Source of the DNA: Armadillidium nasatum
Taxonomy: Eukaryota > Arthropoda > Malacostraca > Isopoda > Armadillidiidae
Assembly (NCBI GenBank): GCA_009176605.1
Contig: SEYY01012410.1
Location: forward strand, 1-36,641
Direction of reading: 5' to 3'
Length of the DNA stretch: 36,641 nt
The position numbers and the translations under genes were made by a program. Below, one piece after another: positions 33,468 to 36,641 of the stretch; position 1 is the stretch's first letter; each line of letters begins with the position of its first letter. A model generated the notes under the pieces. That model saw only the letters and a list, made by a program, of their open reading frames with translations, did no database searches and was not told where the DNA came from.

Positions 33468-33545
33468 ATGCGGATGTCAAATTTTTAATATCCGCGGATG
33501 CGATTAATGCGGATATCTATTTTTTCACATGCGGATGTTGATTCT
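33463..33545. repeat. GCGGAT motif cluster with ATCCGCGGAT palindrome
   Basis: ATGCGGAT recurs at about 33467, 33508 and 33531, and the perfect palindrome ATCCGCGGAT lies near 33490. The cluster sits alone between AT arrays and is GC-rich relative to both. It resembles the internal end repeats of some small DNA transposons, but no element boundary is visible. Confidence 0.5.
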
Positions 33546-33555
33546 ATTCTGATTA

Positions 33556-33574
33556 TAATTATATATATATTATA

Positions 33575-33622
<48 letters not shown>

Positions 33623-33633
33623 ATATATATATA

Positions 33634-33671
<38 letters not shown>
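33556..33671. repeat. Interrupted AT array
   Basis: (AT)n with several TTA and TAA breaks. Confidence 0.9.
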
Positions 33672-33675
<4 letters not shown>

Positions 33676-33777
33676 AATAGAAGTACTTCTCTTTGAGCTT
33701 AATTTTCAGCAAAACAGAAAAACAAATACACAAGGGTAACAAAATCCCTATAAAAAGCAAGCATGAGGAGTGAAAAT

Positions 33778-34487
33778 ATTCTAAGGCGCCTCAGACTCAA
33801 ACCCTTAAGCTGTTTAGAAAGAGATGGAATGTTTATCTTCCATGAAAGATTACGTTAAAAGTAACACCGAGAACATCAAGGACAGATGAAGGCTTAAGTT
33901 GTGTGTTTTCGAAGAAGATGCTATAGTTGTGTTTAAGGTTGCATCGAGTGAAAGAAATGGAGGAAATGAGTTTTTGAAGCATAGAAAAAGACCATGTTTT
34001 CTGTGCCCTAATTGAATTATTAGAAAGATAAGAGGTTATTTGGTCCAAGCCACCCTCCTTGTGTCAATTAGCTGCTGTTGGGAGGGGTGTCTTTCAGAAT
34101 GAAAGGAATAATGAAGAGTGGAGTCATCGGCATGAGTGGATAGGAGATATTAATAGAGAGACGGCCATTAATGAAAAGTAGAAAAAGGATGGGATAGACG
34201 ATCCCTGAGAAAACCACTATTAATAGATTTAAAGAAAAAAGGGTGATAAGTGGAACCAAGTAAAATTGTTGTTTTCGACGGTAAATAAGTTTGGTGTTAC
34301 AGAAAAGATATTTTCCAAGATTATGGGTGAAATATAAAATGTATGAATTTTTTAGTATTAAGATGACGGTAATCCAGAAGCCACCATCTCTGCGTGAATC
34401 GCAAGATAATAAGCAGATAATAAGGTTTGTTAGTTTAGTTAAAGGGAAAGAAATAAAATTATACTATTTTTTGATCTTCTCGTATTT
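33778..34487 (-). mobile_element. Non-LTR retrotransposon fragment, family B, internally deleted
   Basis: Read on the - strand, 34487-34262 matches the ORF2 linker (the STKPNKP region). At about 34255 it jumps to the SINSG segment just before GVPQG of the palm. It then continues through LFLLFING, PLMPMTPL (a destroyed YADDS box), and FFENTQLKPSSVLDVLGV to LRRLR, where it is cut near 33778. The first half of the RT is therefore missing. Confidence 0.8.
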
Positions 34488-34970
34488 CTAGTTTGGACAA
34501 AGAAAACAATTGTTTCCTAAGCCTCAAAGGCACAACTCTTTCATCTTTCTTGCACATAACTATAACATTTCGAAAAAGCAGAATGAAGCCTTCGTCTGTT
34601 TTATTCTTTCTATTTCTTTTTCTCGTATCTTTCATGGGAAATCTCCCTTCTAAGTTTCTAGACTACTTGAGGCGTTTTAAATACTTTCACAATCAGTAAC
34701 TATTCTGAATAGTATTCACATTTGTATGGAGTCCAATACATATCTTGGCAAGTTCCCAAAAAGTCTATAAGGAGCTAGGGCTTTTCTACTGATAAACTCT
34801 CCTGTTATAATTTGCTTTCTCCAATCTCTTTCATTTCGCCAAACTGTTGCCTCAAATTCCATGAAATATTTTATTGCAATAGACACTGATCTCTTCTGTC
34901 CCGTAACGCCTTCATTGAGGAGACTTCGTGTGACTCGCCTTGCTACACTTCAGTTATAAATTATAGATTA
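34488..34970 (+). mobile_element. Non-LTR retrotransposon fragment, family B, highly decayed
   Basis: Starts at the thumb (DKENN for WGKEN) and follows the family B order: a SRMKPSSV version of LKPSSV, LINSPV near 34795, SLSFRQTVAS near 34828, and PSLRRLRVTRLATLQL near 34911. Many stops. It lies head to head with the preceding - strand copy, the junction being near 34485-34493. It ends before the 3' UTR, in AT-rich DNA. Confidence 0.75.
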
Positions 34971-34998
34971 ATTAAATAATTATATAATATATATATAC

Positions 34999-35029
<31 letters not shown>

Positions 35030-35346
35030 TATAAGCTACAGGAAACAACTTGACTATTCTCAAAATTTATTACTTCTCAAATTTAATTTAAAAATTAATT
35101 ACCCAAATTTATTTTAAATTTATTTGAGTAATAAAAGCGAAATTTTAAAGAAATTCAAAATGAAAAAATATTAATTGCCTCATATAATAAAAAAAGCAAA
35201 AAATTCACTTCCTCCCTATTCAATTTTCTGCTTAAATTTCAATCTTTTAAAGATACCAATATAATAACTATATTATATTATAATATATATTATATATATT
35301 ATATATATATATAATAATATATATATTATAATATAATATATTATTA
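34971..35346. repeat. AT arrays around AT-rich spacer
   Basis: Interrupted (AT)n at about 34975-35033 and 35272-35346, with an AT-rich unique spacer between. The second array adjoins the terminal hairpin of the - strand family B copy, as its tail. Confidence 0.85.
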
Positions 35347-36641
35347 TCTTTACCTCTGGTGGGCAAAGGCCAGAGATCTACCAAATTTCCACCAGAGAAA
35401 AAAGCAAATCGGGATCCTGGTCAGATTAAAGGCCGACATATCCCGAGACCGGTGTTTGAAGGTGTGTAAGTCATGGAAATGGAAAGTAATGAAGGGTGTG
35501 GTCAGACTTACCAGGTACTGTAAGATTATCTATCGGTTAAGTTGGTCAGAGAGTTGAACAAAAAAAGGACGAGACTGTGTAGAAAAAATGTTGCACGAGC
35601 TCTTCTCAAAGGAGGAGGTATGGGACGAGAAAATTCGTAAGAACAGTGTCCGTTGCAATAGCGATGGTTTAGAGAGAGTGACTTAACAATCTAACGGGCA
35701 GAAAGAGATTATAGAATTAGTGAGGTAGGAGAGTTGATAAGACGAAAGCCTATATATTAGACCCATCATTTCAGAAGAGCTGTATGGTGGATCACCCCAG
35801 ATGTTTGTGAGACTCCATACAGGGCGAACAAACGTTTAAAGAGTGTGAAGAGCGCACGTTTCCAGCATGTAGGGAAGTTGAAGTAGAAAATAACGAAATA
35901 GTTTTCCAAGTCAGGGTGCAAGTTCGGAAGCACAAGTTTTGAAATCAAGGAGGGATCCGTGAGGACCGTAGCCTTTTAGTGTTATGAGAGAGAGCGAAAT
36001 GACGTTTTTAGAGAAATTCTAATTTTAGGTATAAATGAGTTGGAGGGGGTTGAAGGAGAAGGAACAGCTCTGAATCGTCTAAGGTTGAATTAGAGGCAAA
36101 TGTTTGAGCCAAGAGTTCAGCTTTAGAAGATGGCAAAACGGCAGTTGAACCGTCAGAAGATACTTGAGAAGGGAAAGAGGTAATAGCAAAGTTATAGTTG
36201 ACAATTTTTGCAAAATTCCAGAAAAAAACGTGAAGTAGAGGAACCAGAAAGATTATTTTATTTTTTACGTAGGAAAGAGTTTTTAGTACTATGAAGGACA
36301 GATTTTGCACGATTCTGGGATGGAATATAAGTTGGGCGAATTTCTGAAGTTTGAAAAAGACTGTAATCCATGAAGGTAGCATTCCTGCGGCGGATAGCAT
36401 GAGAACAAGAAAGTTAAACAAAGGTTTGTTAGGTTTTGTAGAAGGGAAAGAATATTTAATATACCCCTCCATGCCAGAGAGAATCATCTCGGTTATGCGT
36501 TCTGCGCACTCAGAGGGACCCCTCCCACGGAAACCAGTTAATGGCCCCGAAATGCCAGAAACGTCTCCTTGCCGAAGACTTGAAGAAATAGGACAAGATA
36601 CAGAGATAAGAAAGTGATCGGATGAACCCAAAGGAGGAAAG
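35347..36641 (-). mobile_element. Non-LTR retrotransposon, family B, RT core deleted; leaves window
   Basis: On the - strand from the window edge: an endonuclease end with GSSDHFLISVS near 36610, the linker (SECAERITEMILSGMEG, STKPNKP), then SSDGSTAVLPSSKAELLAQT. At about 35840-35855 the RT N-terminal WKRAL joins the C-terminal LFALYGV/HTALL segment directly. About 900 bases with the palm catalytic boxes are gone. The rest runs to the 3' UTR, whose hairpin is intact: CTCTGGTGG at 35354-35362 with CCACCAGAG at 35389-35397. The 207-codon frame at 36008-36631 is the longest open part. Confidence 0.85.

Overview
The window reads as repeat-dominated nuclear DNA of an invertebrate animal. No ordinary multi-exon host gene can be supported. 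Long perfect dinucleotide arrays (one (AT)n of about 369 units), many (ATT)n arrays, broken non-LTR retrotransposons, Penelope-like elements, a decayed mariner and several tRNA-derived retroposons together suggest an arthropod, most likely a decapod crustacean. This is inference from repeat style; no host gene is present to confirm it.

Layout. 1-1.9 kb: a compact, apparently intronless unit on the + strand: a repeated CCAAT-type motif, a TATA box, an initiator-like TCATTG, three small ORFs (the first with a PC4-like DNA-binding pattern, the second with a C-terminal hydrophobic segment, the third unknown) and an AATAAA signal just after the last stop. It looks like a captured viral or transposon cassette. 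1.9-4.1 kb: microsatellites, a duplicated tRNA-derived SINE unit, another tRNA-like head and a stretch rich in TGACGTCA sites. 4.1-9.7 kb: a non-LTR fragment (-), a decayed mariner, and two non-LTR fragments (+), the last running from linker through reverse transcriptase to its 3' end. 9.7-20.4 kb: microsatellite-rich non-coding DNA with the giant AT array, a perfect 223-bp tandem duplication and long (AAT)n tracts. 20.4-24.4 kb: a fold-back tRNA-derived retroposon, a Penelope-like GIY-YIG endonuclease with a hammerhead-like motif downstream, and two non-LTR families meeting head to head. 24.4-29.8 kb: a CRE-like cluster, a degenerate ~124-bp satellite with a five-monomer higher-order repeat, A-rich and TG-rich tracts, a ~280-bp duplication and a tRNA-headed repeat. 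30.2-33.0 kb: a second Penelope-like element inside ~0.6-kb inverted arms, with another hammerhead-like motif. 33.0-36.6 kb: more microsatellite and three rearranged copies of non-LTR family B, the last leaving the window.

Two non-LTR families are distinguished here by protein sequence and called A and B. Every 3' end visible in the window (9.6, 12.9, 22.4, 24.2, 35.35 kb) runs straight into an (AT)n array. Family B ends carry a conserved terminal hairpin just before it. This links the extreme AT-microsatellite load to retrotransposition. All copies have stops, frameshifts or internal deletions, so no autonomous element is intact.
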